Assembly: GCA_002431395.1 (NCBI GenBank)
Contig: DJEU01000007.1
Coordinates: 1 to 42,337 of the forward strand
Direction: 5' to 3'
Length of the DNA: 42,337 nucleotides
Source: Lachnoclostridium sp. UBA5890
GTDB lineage: Bacteria > Bacillota > Clostridia > Lachnospirales > Lachnospiraceae
Shown: positions 15,169 through 21,905 of the stretch, in pieces
Layout of the letters: each line of letters opens with the position of its first letter
How positions within the stretch are numbered: position 1 is the first letter of the stretch
Made by a program: the position numbers and the translations under genes
The notes under the pieces: generated by a model
The model's database searches: none
Told to the model about the DNA's origin: nothing
What the model saw: only the letters and a program-made list of their open reading frames with translations

Positions 15169-15201
15169 AAGACTTACTCATAATAAGAGTAGGTCTTTTT
15201 T
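15169..15201 (+). terminator. Terminator of the tRNA-Leu/ncRNA transcript
   Basis: AAGACTTACTC (15169-15179) pairs with GAGTAGGTCTT (15187-15197) through one G-U pair, followed by a T run. A strong intrinsic terminator. Confidence 0.85.
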
Positions 15202-15234
15202 GCGTTTTGACATCTACTTGGCGCGGAAGCGTAT

Positions 15235-15532
15235 TGAAAATTTGCAGATTTGTTTTAGGAAAATCTGGTTGTTGGTGTCATTTTTGACTTGAATTTAAAA
15301 AAATATCTTTATAGACCATAAGAATTTGAGAAGATTGTGGCTTGGGTAAATTTTCTTATCAGAAAGTCAAATAAGAAAAAGGAAATTTTGGTTTGGAGAC
15401 AAATTTTTTCTATAAAACCATAAAGTGAAACTTGTTTTTGTGTTCCTGATATACGAAAATGGAATCTGGGTCAAAATGAGAGTGATATTTGTGTGGTCTG
15501 GGAAGAAAATTAAATCATAAGACCACAAAAAG
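15235..15532. repeat. Direct repeat, left copy (about 300 bp, hairpin-rich)
   Basis: This noncoding stretch recurs in the same orientation at 19507-19811 with small indels and substitutions. The core 15385-15451 (67 nt) is identical in both copies. Inside are three imperfect hairpins built from related boxes: AGACCATAA with TTGTGG, TTTGGTTTGG with AAACCATAA, and GTGGTCTGG with AAGACCAC. No protein is encoded. The two copies bracket the four-gene operon 15684-19198. The remaining spacer 15533-15649 shows nothing I can name. Confidence 0.9.
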
Positions 15533-15649
15533 AAAATTGTTTGAAAGGTATAAGAAAATCAGAGACAACGAGATTAATGCTAATAATTTGTTTGAGCTCC
15601 CGTATGTGGTGATATTGAAAGGAATTTGGATAAGAATAAGTTGTTTATG

Positions 15650-15675
15650 AAAAAAGGAGATGCTGGTGCATCTCC
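15650..15675 (-). terminator. Terminator of the XRE-ZnR-SPFH-DUF6591 operon
   Basis: GGAGATGC (15656-15663) and GCATCTCC (15668-15675) form a perfect 8-bp stem with a 4-nt loop. On the minus strand it is followed by TTTTTTC, just after the last gene's stop codon. Confidence 0.85.
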
Positions 15676-15683
15676 TTCAGGAA

Positions 15684-16775
15684 TTATTGATCTATTGCTG
15701 CTTTTGTGAGCTTCTTGGTAACTCTTGTTTCCACTTTAGCGTAATAGGCTGCTTCAGCGGCGTTTAGGTCTTTGGATTCCCATTTATCAAAAGCCTCAAC
15801 AAATTCACCGTATTTTTGCAGATAGTTTGTGTATTTTTTTATCATTTTAGCACTGGTGTCAGATTTATCGTAATTTGTCATGAATTTGATATATTCATCC
15901 ATAAATGCTTCATAACTGTCCATTGCTTTTTTGAAATCCGGACGCAGTCCCTTGGCTTTTTTAGCCTTATTTTTCTTACTATTACCGGAGGTAGAGTTGT
16001 TTTGGGATTTTGAGGCATTTGTGGAAGAATCAGCATCACTTGCGCTGGCATCGGAGCCTTTTTCGCTGTCAAGGGTGGAATCATCTGAGTTGGAAGGGGA
16101 GTCAATTTGTATGTTCATTGTATTGAACCCTTTATACTCGATACAAACATGGTAACCATCGTTATTGTCGGCACTGTAATAATCGTCGCTCTTGTCATAA
16201 TCCACTTTAAATCCGCTGTCTTGAACTTTTTGTACATACTCAGCATAATCGTCAGGGGTTGTTTCTCCAATAGAAACGGAAAAACTGGAATCATGCTCGT
16301 AATCAAATTTTCCTTTTAAAGATTTTGGTGCAGGCAGGAGGCTGCCTGCAGTGCTGTTCGGCCATTGAATGGAATCCAGCTTAACGGGTGAATTTAATTT
16401 GATATCCATGCCATCGTTGATATGAGTGATAGATAGTTGATACCCTTCTTTGTTGTAGGCGTCAAACGAGAAATCGCTCTTGTCAGAATCTATTGTGTAT
16501 CCTTTTTGCTCACAAGCAGCGACATAATCATTGTACTCGTCATCGGATACTTTGTTAAGATCAATGCTTAAATTTTCAGCTGTATTAGTCCATATCTTAC
16601 CTTTTGAGGACGATGGTTCCGGTAAGTGGCTTCCCAATTCCATCTTGGACCAGTCTATTTTTTCGGATGTCTCTTTGTCTTTTCCGGGTAAAAGTGCGAC
16701 AACCAGAAAGATTACGATGATAGCTGCAATAATAATAAATGGTGGTTTCTTGTAAAATGTTTTTTTGGTTTTCAT
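15684..16775 (-). CDS. Membrane-anchored DUF6591-like protein with duplicated N-terminal module
   Basis: A 363-residue protein with one N-terminal membrane helix (about residues 12-29) and the rest likely extracellular. Two tandem modules of about 80 residues (roughly 45-130 and 140-225) share the pattern GS-LLP-P-S-KGK, then DY--YV, then DKSD, and end NSP/DSP, so they arose by duplication. A Ser/Asp/Asn-rich linker (about 228-275) follows. The helical C-terminal domain (about 280-360) starts at GLRPDFKKAMDSYEAFMDEY; I match it to DUF6591 from memory. AGGAAGG precedes the ATG. It is the last gene of the operon, 43 nt after the SPFH gene. Function unknown. Confidence 0.8.
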   Translation of the reverse strand: MKTKKTFYKKPPFIIIAAIIVIFLVVALLPGKDKETSEKIDWSKMELGSHLPEPSSSKGKIWTNTAENLSIDLNKVSDDEYNDYVAACEQKGYTIDSDKSDFSFDAYNKEGYQLSITHINDGMDIKLNSPVKLDSIQWPNSTAGSLLPAPKSLKGKFDYEHDSSFSVSIGETTPDDYAEYVQKVQDSGFKVDYDKSDDYYSADNNDGYHVCIEYKGFNTMNIQIDSPSNSDDSTLDSEKGSDASASDADSSTNASKSQNNSTSGNSKKNKAKKAKGLRPDFKKAMDSYEAFMDEYIKFMTNYDKSDTSAKMIKKYTNYLQKYGEFVEAFDKWESKDLNAAEAAYYAKVETRVTKKLTKAAIDQ

Positions 16776-16818
16776 AAAATTCTATTCCTTCCTATTGTTA
16801 TAAAGTTTTGTTAAAAAG

Positions 16819-18135
16819 TTATTCTATTGGTGGAGCAGGAGGAATAGCGGAAAGCAGTTCTACGATTTCGGGGATATCTTTTGCTTTTTCCCAATTTGCC
16901 ATTCCGGATGTCCACAATAGTGTATCTGGAGTAATTTGATGGTTAATGACCATTTGGATCAAGGTGTTCCTGTCATAGGGGCCAGTAGTATTTCCATTTA
17001 TTGTGATGTGATAGGAAAACTCGTGGACAGGTGGCGTCGGCATTGCATTAGCTGGATGAATGTTCCCATTTATTATCCCGTTCATAGTACCGGCAATATT
17101 TTGGCCTAGTGCACCACCAACGGCCATACTGGTCATCATAGCTGCTGGATTAAATCCTGCACCGCTTTCGCCAAGGGATACCGTGCCTGCACCGTTTTGC
17201 CCCATTTGTCCCAGGGCTTCGGCACCGGCGATACCAACCTCCGTTTGTTTTTCTGTCTGAAATGCACTAAGGTTAGCAGATTGCGTGGCCTTATGTTGTG
17301 CGTATTGCCCCTCTTCACGCTGGATACGCAGCCGCTCAATATAATCCTCTTTTTCTGCCTGCATTTTTTCTGCGGCTATGCCACGTGTAACATCCATGAG
17401 TTGTTTGAATCCATCACTCGTTTTATCAATTTCAATAGAATTGATATCAACGCCTGAAACGGATACGCCGAAATGTTCGCTTAAGCGCTCTGTGATATCG
17501 TATTCCACAATGTCGTTGATCTGAGATAATTTAGCCTCAATCTGCACCACAGGAATATTGTGGGCAGCTGGTGCATTGGCAACAGTATCCTTTACATACC
17601 TTGCGACGGCATCGCGAATCTGAACTTGAAATTCATTCAGATCGAATGTGGTAAGGCGATGTAAACGGATGAATTCCTTGTAATCACGGATTTGAAACGA
17701 GACAGTGCCTCTTACGGCGACTGGTATGCCAAAATCTAAAAAACGCGGATCGTAAATGTCAAAAAAGGGGACACCAAATTTGACTTGGATCATATGAGCA
17801 AGGTTGATATAATAAACCTCTGCCTGGAACGGAGTTCCGCCATCATAGGCAAGGCCGATGATGCTTGCCAGGACAGGGAGGTTTTTTGTCTCTATTTTTT
17901 GGTCAAAAGGACCAAGGATATAATCCTGCATAATACCGTTTTCTTGTCGATATACAAACACGGCTACTTCGCCGTCTTTTACCCGGAGAGAAGATCCCCA
18001 GCGGATGGCGTTTTCACGATTATTTTCACCAAGACGTGAACCGGTAGGATACCATTTCCATATTAAATAAGAAGATTCATCGCAGCGAATCTCATCCATA
18101 AATCCGCCTGTTTTTGCTTTCCCAAATAATCCCAT
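16819..18135 (-). CDS. SPFH-domain protein with C-terminal GYF_2 domain (YdjI-like)
   Basis: A 438-residue protein. Residues about 25-240 form an SPFH/virion-core-type domain (GEVAVFVYRQENGIMQDYILG, then RGTVSFQIRDYKEF). A helical segment with Lys/Glu/Gln-rich coiled-coil character spans 245-300. A Gly/Ala/Met-rich flexible stretch covers 300-350. A C-terminal GYF_2 (DUF4339-like) domain occupies about 370-425 (GPYDRNTLIQMV, then TLLWTSGMANWEKA). B. subtilis YdjI is an SPFH protein that recruits PspA to stressed membranes; here no PspA gene is present. TAGGAGGT precedes the ATG, inside the end of the zinc-ribbon gene (2-nt gap), so they are co-translated. Likely a membrane-associated scaffold; the partner is unknown. 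Confidence 0.85.
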   Translation of the reverse strand: MGLFGKAKTGGFMDEIRCDESSYLIWKWYPTGSRLGENNRENAIRWGSSLRVKDGEVAVFVYRQENGIMQDYILGPFDQKIETKNLPVLASIIGLAYDGGTPFQAEVYYINLAHMIQVKFGVPFFDIYDPRFLDFGIPVAVRGTVSFQIRDYKEFIRLHRLTTFDLNEFQVQIRDAVARYVKDTVANAPAAHNIPVVQIEAKLSQINDIVEYDITERLSEHFGVSVSGVDINSIEIDKTSDGFKQLMDVTRGIAAEKMQAEKEDYIERLRIQREEGQYAQHKATQSANLSAFQTEKQTEVGIAGAEALGQMGQNGAGTVSLGESGAGFNPAAMMTSMAVGGALGQNIAGTMNGIINGNIHPANAMPTPPVHEFSYHITINGNTTGPYDRNTLIQMVINHQITPDTLLWTSGMANWEKAKDIPEIVELLSAIPPAPPIE

Positions 18136-18137
18136 AA

Positions 18138-18968
18138 TTACCTCCTATTTTTTTTAAAAAGACTTTTAAAATAGTTTACAGCAACAATGATCAGAACAGT
18201 CATGCCACTTAATTGCAGCACGGAACCATTGTTAAATAGATAAGATGATCCAATTAACAGTAGACCGCTTACAGCAGCGACAATATAATCAATAAAAGCG
18301 GCATTTCTCTTTAGGAGAGAAGCCGAAGAGGCAATCAAAACAATGGAGGAAATCAACTCATAAACAGAGGAATTTCCTTCATTTTTCTCAACGCGTATGG
18401 CAATTAATAGTAAAACCAATCCTACGCCGACGATGATGTTTTGGGCAACTGTTTCGAATGTGAGTTTTGTTATTTGTTTATTTTTTTCATTCTCTATTTT
18501 AGTCTGACAGTCCCGATAAATTTGCTCAATGTAATCTCGATCTGCCGTGGTGTTAAAAGTAATTAATGCTTTTTGATAGCATTGTTCAAATTTAGCAAGC
18601 CAAGCTTTAAAAATATCTTTATTATTTTCTCCTGATATGTTTGAAGATGCTAGAACCATAAATTCGATAATGTCTTCCTTGGCATTTGGAATGGGGAAAT
18701 TACGAATCATATTACTCCGTTGTTCTACGCTTTGGGTGTTATTTAAGTCTTTATAAAATGTTACAATAGAACTGGCTGCGGTGGTCCCTCTTAGTTCATA
18801 TCCGCAACTTGGACAATTTGTTACAAACGATGGTAAAACTTCACCACAGTTTGGGCATTTATGTATAATGCCGTCATACATTGTTTGTCTTGTTATTGTT
18901 GTGCCGCAGTTTGTGCAAAATTTTGCATCGTTCTCTAGTTCATTACCGCAATTTTTACAAAATGGCAT
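18138..18968 (-). CDS. Double zinc-ribbon membrane protein
   Basis: A 276-residue protein. I chose ATG 18968 (MPFCKNCG) because GGAGG lies 7 nt upstream; a start four codons earlier overlaps the ribosome site. Two zinc ribbons open the protein: CKNCG and CTNCG near residues 4-21, and CPNCG and CPSCG near 37-56. A soluble helical middle (about 65-165) follows. Four hydrophobic helices cover about 175-265 and a basic tail (KSLFKKNRR) ends it. B. subtilis YdjG has a comparable ribbon-plus-membrane plan and sits with an SPFH protein, as here. Likely a membrane adaptor for the SPFH partner; the sensing role is inferred. Confidence 0.8.
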   Translation of the reverse strand: MPFCKNCGNELENDAKFCTNCGTTITRQTMYDGIIHKCPNCGEVLPSFVTNCPSCGYELRGTTAASSIVTFYKDLNNTQSVEQRSNMIRNFPIPNAKEDIIEFMVLASSNISGENNKDIFKAWLAKFEQCYQKALITFNTTADRDYIEQIYRDCQTKIENEKNKQITKLTFETVAQNIIVGVGLVLLLIAIRVEKNEGNSSVYELISSIVLIASSASLLKRNAAFIDYIVAAVSGLLLIGSSYLFNNGSVLQLSGMTVLIIVAVNYFKSLFKKNRR

Positions 18969-18985
18969 GTTTACCTCCACATTTG

Positions 18986-19198
18986 TTAATTTTCGTCATT
19001 TGGAACAGCATCGCATATATCGCCTATATTGCACTCGAGATATTCACATATTCTCAAAAGTACGGACAAAGCGACCTCCTCGTTTTTCCTAAGTTTTGTC
19101 ATTGTGCCGGTAGCAATATTTAGGTCTTTTCTCAAGGTGACCGGAGAAATATCCCTTTCTATGAGCCGAATCCATAATTTTTTATAACTGATTTTCAC
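18986..19198 (-). CDS. XRE-family transcriptional regulator (small, HTH only)
   Basis: A 70-residue protein consisting of a single Cro/C1-type helix-turn-helix (WIRLIERDISPVTLRKDLNI, then KLRKNEEVALSVLLRICEYL) with the usual ending CNIGDICDAVPND. The start is GTG 19198 with GAGGTG 6 nt upstream. It is the first gene of the operon; the zinc-ribbon gene begins 17 nt after its stop. The promoter at 19266-19293 contains inverted repeats overlapping the -10 box, so autoregulation is likely. Such minimal XRE proteins often control small accessory cassettes. Confidence 0.85.
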   Translation of the reverse strand: MKISYKKLWIRLIERDISPVTLRKDLNIATGTMTKLRKNEEVALSVLLRICEYLECNIGDICDAVPNDEN

Positions 19199-19254
19199 TT
19201 ATACACCTCATTGTTTTTATATGTAATAGCAAATTCAGCATTATGATCAGAGGT

Positions 19255-19293
19255 GTTATACTAGTATTATAACGCATAATCATAAAATGTCAA
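19255..19293 (-). promoter_or_regulatory. Operon promoter with operator palindromes
   Basis: On the minus strand: TTGACA (19293-19288), 16 bp, TATAAT (19271-19266), both perfect consensus. Overlapping the -10 are GTTATA (19255-19260) with TATAAC (19268-19273), and the perfect palindrome ATACTAGTAT (19258-19267). TTATGAT and ATCATAA flank this block. A second palindrome, TTCGCAA-GAAG-TTGCGAA, lies upstream at 19321-19338. These are plausible XRE operators. Confidence 0.75.
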
Positions 19294-19506
19294 CATAAAA
19301 TGCTATCGTTTTGCTAAAAATTCGCAAGAAGTTGCGAATTATGTTCAAGTTATTGCGAAAATGTTCGAAAGCATGTTCGAAATGGCAAGATGCCTGAATT
19401 TTCGGTGCTTTGCGTATGTTTTCACACAATATTATTATACACAATTAAGGGGATGAATTCAAGTTATAGACCAGATATTGATAGCGTAAATTGTTTTTCG
19501 GAAAAA

Positions 19507-19811
19507 TGAAAATTAGCAGATTGGTTTTAGAAAACTCAGGTTGTTGGTGTTTGGTGCCATTTTTGACTTGAATTTTGAATAATTCCTCTAGACCATAAAG
19601 AATTTGAGGGAATTGTGGTCTGGGGAGATTTTCTTATGAAAAAGTCAAATAGGAAAAAGAATATTTTGGTTTGGAGACAAATTTTTTCTATAAAACCATA
19701 AAGTGAAACTTGTTTTTGTGTTCCTGATAGACGAAAGTGGGATCTGGGTCAAAACGAGAGGGATATTTGTATGGTCTGGAGAGAAAAACAAATCATAAGA
19801 CCACAAAAAAA
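19507..19811. repeat. Direct repeat, right copy (about 300 bp, hairpin-rich)
   Basis: Second copy of the element at 15235-15532, same orientation, about 4.3 kb away; 19663-19729 is identical to 15385-15451. The three hairpins are kept, and one is improved: AGACCATAA (19590-19598) pairs with TTGTGGTCT (19613-19621) along nine bases. The sequence between the operon promoter and this copy (19340-19506) is AT-rich with no gene seen. Confidence 0.9.
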
Positions 19812-19941
19812 GGGAAGGCGTTTACAAGTTTTAGCCGGATACATCAAGTTCCGCTCGTTTTTTCTTCCCCCAAACGGTACAATTTAAACCACTCTTCCTA
19901 TTTTACAGAAACTGGAAACCACAAAGCTTTGGAGGTGCAAA

Positions 19942-20198
19942 ATGGCAAAACAAAATATATATGATAATGAGACGTAAATTATGGCGTGGAGGGCGAGAGA
20001 GAATCGGTGTGGTTTGTTGACAATGTGAAGAAATATCATCGCACATTTTCGACGATAATCAATACATTGATTGAGGCGGGATTTACGGTCGAAAAAATGA
20101 TCGAACCATTGCCGGACGATGAATTGCTTGAGAAATATCCGGATTACAAGGACTTATTTCATAAGCCGGATTTCCTGCTGGTGCGGGTGAGAAAGTGA
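19942..20198 (+). pseudogene. SAM-dependent methyltransferase remnant with internal deletion
   Basis: GGAGGTGCAAA precedes an ATG that starts MAKQNIYDNET, the typical opening of a family of small class I methyltransferases, then stops at TAA (19975). Immediately after, in another frame, comes the C-terminal end of the same family (NYGVEGERESVWFVDNVKKY from about 19977, then HRTFSTIINTL to 20198). The central part, including the SAM-binding Rossmann motifs, is missing, and the junction shifts frame. The gene is dead as a methyltransferase. The downstream in-frame piece from GTG 19986 encodes 70 residues but is unlikely to be functional. The deletion lies 130 bp from the right repeat copy. Family assignment is from memory. 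Confidence 0.75.
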
Positions 20199-20219
20199 GA
20201 AGAACATCAAAGAAAAATC

Positions 20220-20245
20220 AGTCTCCGTTTAGCAGAGCGGAGACT
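20220..20245 (-). terminator. Terminator after the Nudix gene
   Basis: AGTCTCCG (20220-20227) pairs with CGGAGACT (20238-20245). On the minus strand it is followed by GATTTTTCTTT. It can also act on plus-strand read-through from the pseudogene. Confidence 0.75.
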
Positions 20246-20251
20246 ACCCCC

Positions 20252-20743
20252 CTACTCCCCTTCAATCACCGTCTTCACAAGCTGCCACGCGATACTGCCC
20301 TCGCGCAGGAGCGGTAATGCATCTTCAAAGGGCACCCATTTTACGGAATCCACTTCACCAGATAGTGTAAAATCTTTCTTTTTGACAACGGCTTTATAGC
20401 CAAGCATCAGCATTTCTTTCTTTTCATAGGGAAAACTGCGGACAAAAGAAAGGGATTCGACATCCTGCCCGATTTCTTCTTTGACCTCACGGATTACCGT
20501 TTCTTCGGCAGATTCACCAAGTTTCATAATGCCGGCGACGCAGACATAATTGGTGGTGGATACGTAGTCTTGGCGCAGCAGTGCGACTTCATTATATTCA
20601 TTTACGACAGCGGTGATAATACTTGTGGTAAACATATCCCATAGCGGAATCTCGCAGGTTTCGCAGTAAGGGATAAAGCCCTCATCTCCGATTTCTTTGC
20701 TGACAAGTTTTGAGCCGCAATGCGGGCAAAAAGTAAAATGCAT
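20252..20743 (-). CDS. Nudix hydrolase with N-terminal zinc ribbon
   Basis: A 163-residue protein. The first 30 residues form a zinc ribbon (CPHC at 6-9, CETC at 27-30), as in NADH pyrophosphatase. The Nudix box at residues 71-92 fits GX5EX7REUXEEXG exactly (G71, E77, R85, E86, E89, E90, G92). It therefore probably hydrolyses a nucleoside diphosphate derivative, but lacks the large N-terminal domain of NudC, so substrate is open. It begins 10 nt after the stop of the GGDEF gene and must share its transcript. A strong terminator follows. Confidence 0.9.
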   Translation of the reverse strand: MHFTFCPHCGSKLVSKEIGDEGFIPYCETCEIPLWDMFTTSIITAVVNEYNEVALLRQDYVSTTNYVCVAGIMKLGESAEETVIREVKEEIGQDVESLSFVRSFPYEKKEMLMLGYKAVVKKKDFTLSGEVDSVKWVPFEDALPLLREGSIAWQLVKTVIEGE

Positions 20744-20753
20744 GGCAATCTCC

Positions 20754-21731
20754 TTATTTTAACATTTTATAGTAACGCCGTTTGTCTTCGTACATTTTTT
20801 CATCGGCATATTTGAGCAGAGTTTCAAAAGGCACCTCGTGGTGCTCGGCAAATTCGACGCCAAACGAAAGGCTGACGGAACTGGTAGCGGTCGTGTCACG
20901 AAGCTGCTCACAGCAGTGCTGGAGACCACTCTTGGAAATCCCTGTCAAAACGACGGCAAATTCATCTCCGCCGATGCGGTAGACATTTTCACTGCCAAAG
21001 CAGTCACATAGGATTTTTGCAGCATCGCAGATGTACTGGTCGCCGGCAAGGTGTCCCTTAGAGTCGTTCATCCGCTTCAGACCATTGAGATCGCACATAA
21101 CGATAGCTACCGATTGGGAATCGTCAAAATGATTGTCGTAGGCCCAGGCAAGTGCCGTGCGGTTTTTGCAGCCGGTAAGCTGGTCGTGAATGGCATTCTG
21201 CTCCAACTCATGGGAGTAGTCACGCAGCCGGATCATCATGGAAATGACAAATTCCATCATATTGATCAAAATGGAAATGTTATCCATATATTCGGCGGGT
21301 GGGTTGTCGACCCCGTAAAAACCGATGTATTTTTCATTGATTTTAATGGGCCCGGTAACGAGTGTCTGAATCCCCTGTGGCTTTAATAAATGGTACAGGG
21401 ATTCGCTGACATTGCGGTATTGTTCCATATCATAAATCATAATATTGTGTGACTTTTCATATTCTGTGAACCAGGCTTCCAGCATGCCGTCATAAGGGAC
21501 ATTCTGCAGATTATCGATTTCCGCAGAAACGCCTTCACGGCAGTACTCATATGTGTTTGAATACGTGCCATCTAAATTGTCTTCAAAGATATAGGCACGA
21601 TCCGAACGCAGATTCTGGCAAATATATTGTAAAATTTGATTGATGATGCGGTCCGGTGACTCTGCGGAAGAGGCGTATCGTATCATTTCCGTAATAAATT
21701 CCTCGTGATTGATTTTCTCCATATGCACCAC
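20754..21731 (-). CDS. GAF-GGDEF diguanylate cyclase
   Basis: Makes cyclic di-GMP. Residues about 10-165 form a GAF-like sensor domain. Residues about 178-325 are a GGDEF domain with DQLTGCKNR, DLNGLKRMNDSKGHLAGD and an intact RIGGDEF signature (GGDEF at 254-258), so activity is expected. The inhibitory I-site (RxxD five residues before) is not present (FGSE), so product inhibition by that route is unlikely. No membrane helix is seen; it is likely cytosolic. Possible starts are GTG 21731, GTG 21728 and ATG 21722; AAAGGA fits the first two better. Paired with the Nudix gene. Confidence 0.9.
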   Translation of the reverse strand: MVHMEKINHEEFITEMIRYASSAESPDRIINQILQYICQNLRSDRAYIFEDNLDGTYSNTYEYCREGVSAEIDNLQNVPYDGMLEAWFTEYEKSHNIMIYDMEQYRNVSESLYHLLKPQGIQTLVTGPIKINEKYIGFYGVDNPPAEYMDNISILINMMEFVISMMIRLRDYSHELEQNAIHDQLTGCKNRTALAWAYDNHFDDSQSVAIVMCDLNGLKRMNDSKGHLAGDQYICDAAKILCDCFGSENVYRIGGDEFAVVLTGISKSGLQHCCEQLRDTTATSSVSLSFGVEFAEHHEVPFETLLKYADEKMYEDKRRYYKMLK

Positions 21732-21763
21732 TATTCCTTTTCTGTTGTGTTTATTTTTATATG

Positions 21764-21792
21764 ATTATACCACAATGCATAGAGTATAACAA
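21764..21792 (-). promoter_or_regulatory. Promoter of GGDEF-Nudix operon
   Basis: On the minus strand: TTGTTA (21792-21787), 17 bp, TATAAT (21769-21764) preceded by TGTGG, close to an extended -10. Confidence 0.7.
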
Positions 21793-21863
21793 ATGATTTA
21801 TTTGTGAACTCTTGGAAAAATATCCGGATGTAAAAAATGATAGGCAAAATGGGAAAAATATGG

Positions 21864-21869
21864 TATAAT
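21864..21869 (+). promoter_or_regulatory. Extended -10 promoter of zinc-ribbon pair
   Basis: TATAAT preceded by ATGG (extended -10); no good -35 is seen. It is divergent from the GGDEF promoter and 37 bp before the ATG at 21906. Confidence 0.55.
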
Positions 21870-21905
21870 AGGAAAGAAAAAACACGAAAAAGGAGGAGAA
21901 ATACT

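Noticed and set aside
14870..15181. Minus-strand open frame of 103 codons across the tRNA region
   Set aside because: Its middle (RITGLEPARDSPLEP) is the familiar false translation of a tRNA antisense strand.
15235..19811. CRISPR array or classical insertion sequence
   Set aside because: Only two long copies 4 kb apart, no short regular spacers, no transposase and no terminal inverted repeats.
19737..19964. 75-codon plus-strand open frame crossing the right repeat
   Set aside because: It begins inside the noncoding repeat, has no ribosome site and overlaps the true methyltransferase start signal.
14943..20198. Integrative element using tRNA-Leu as attachment site
   Set aside because: No second copy of the tRNA 3' end was seen at the far side and no integrase gene is present, so tRNA-directed integration is not supported.
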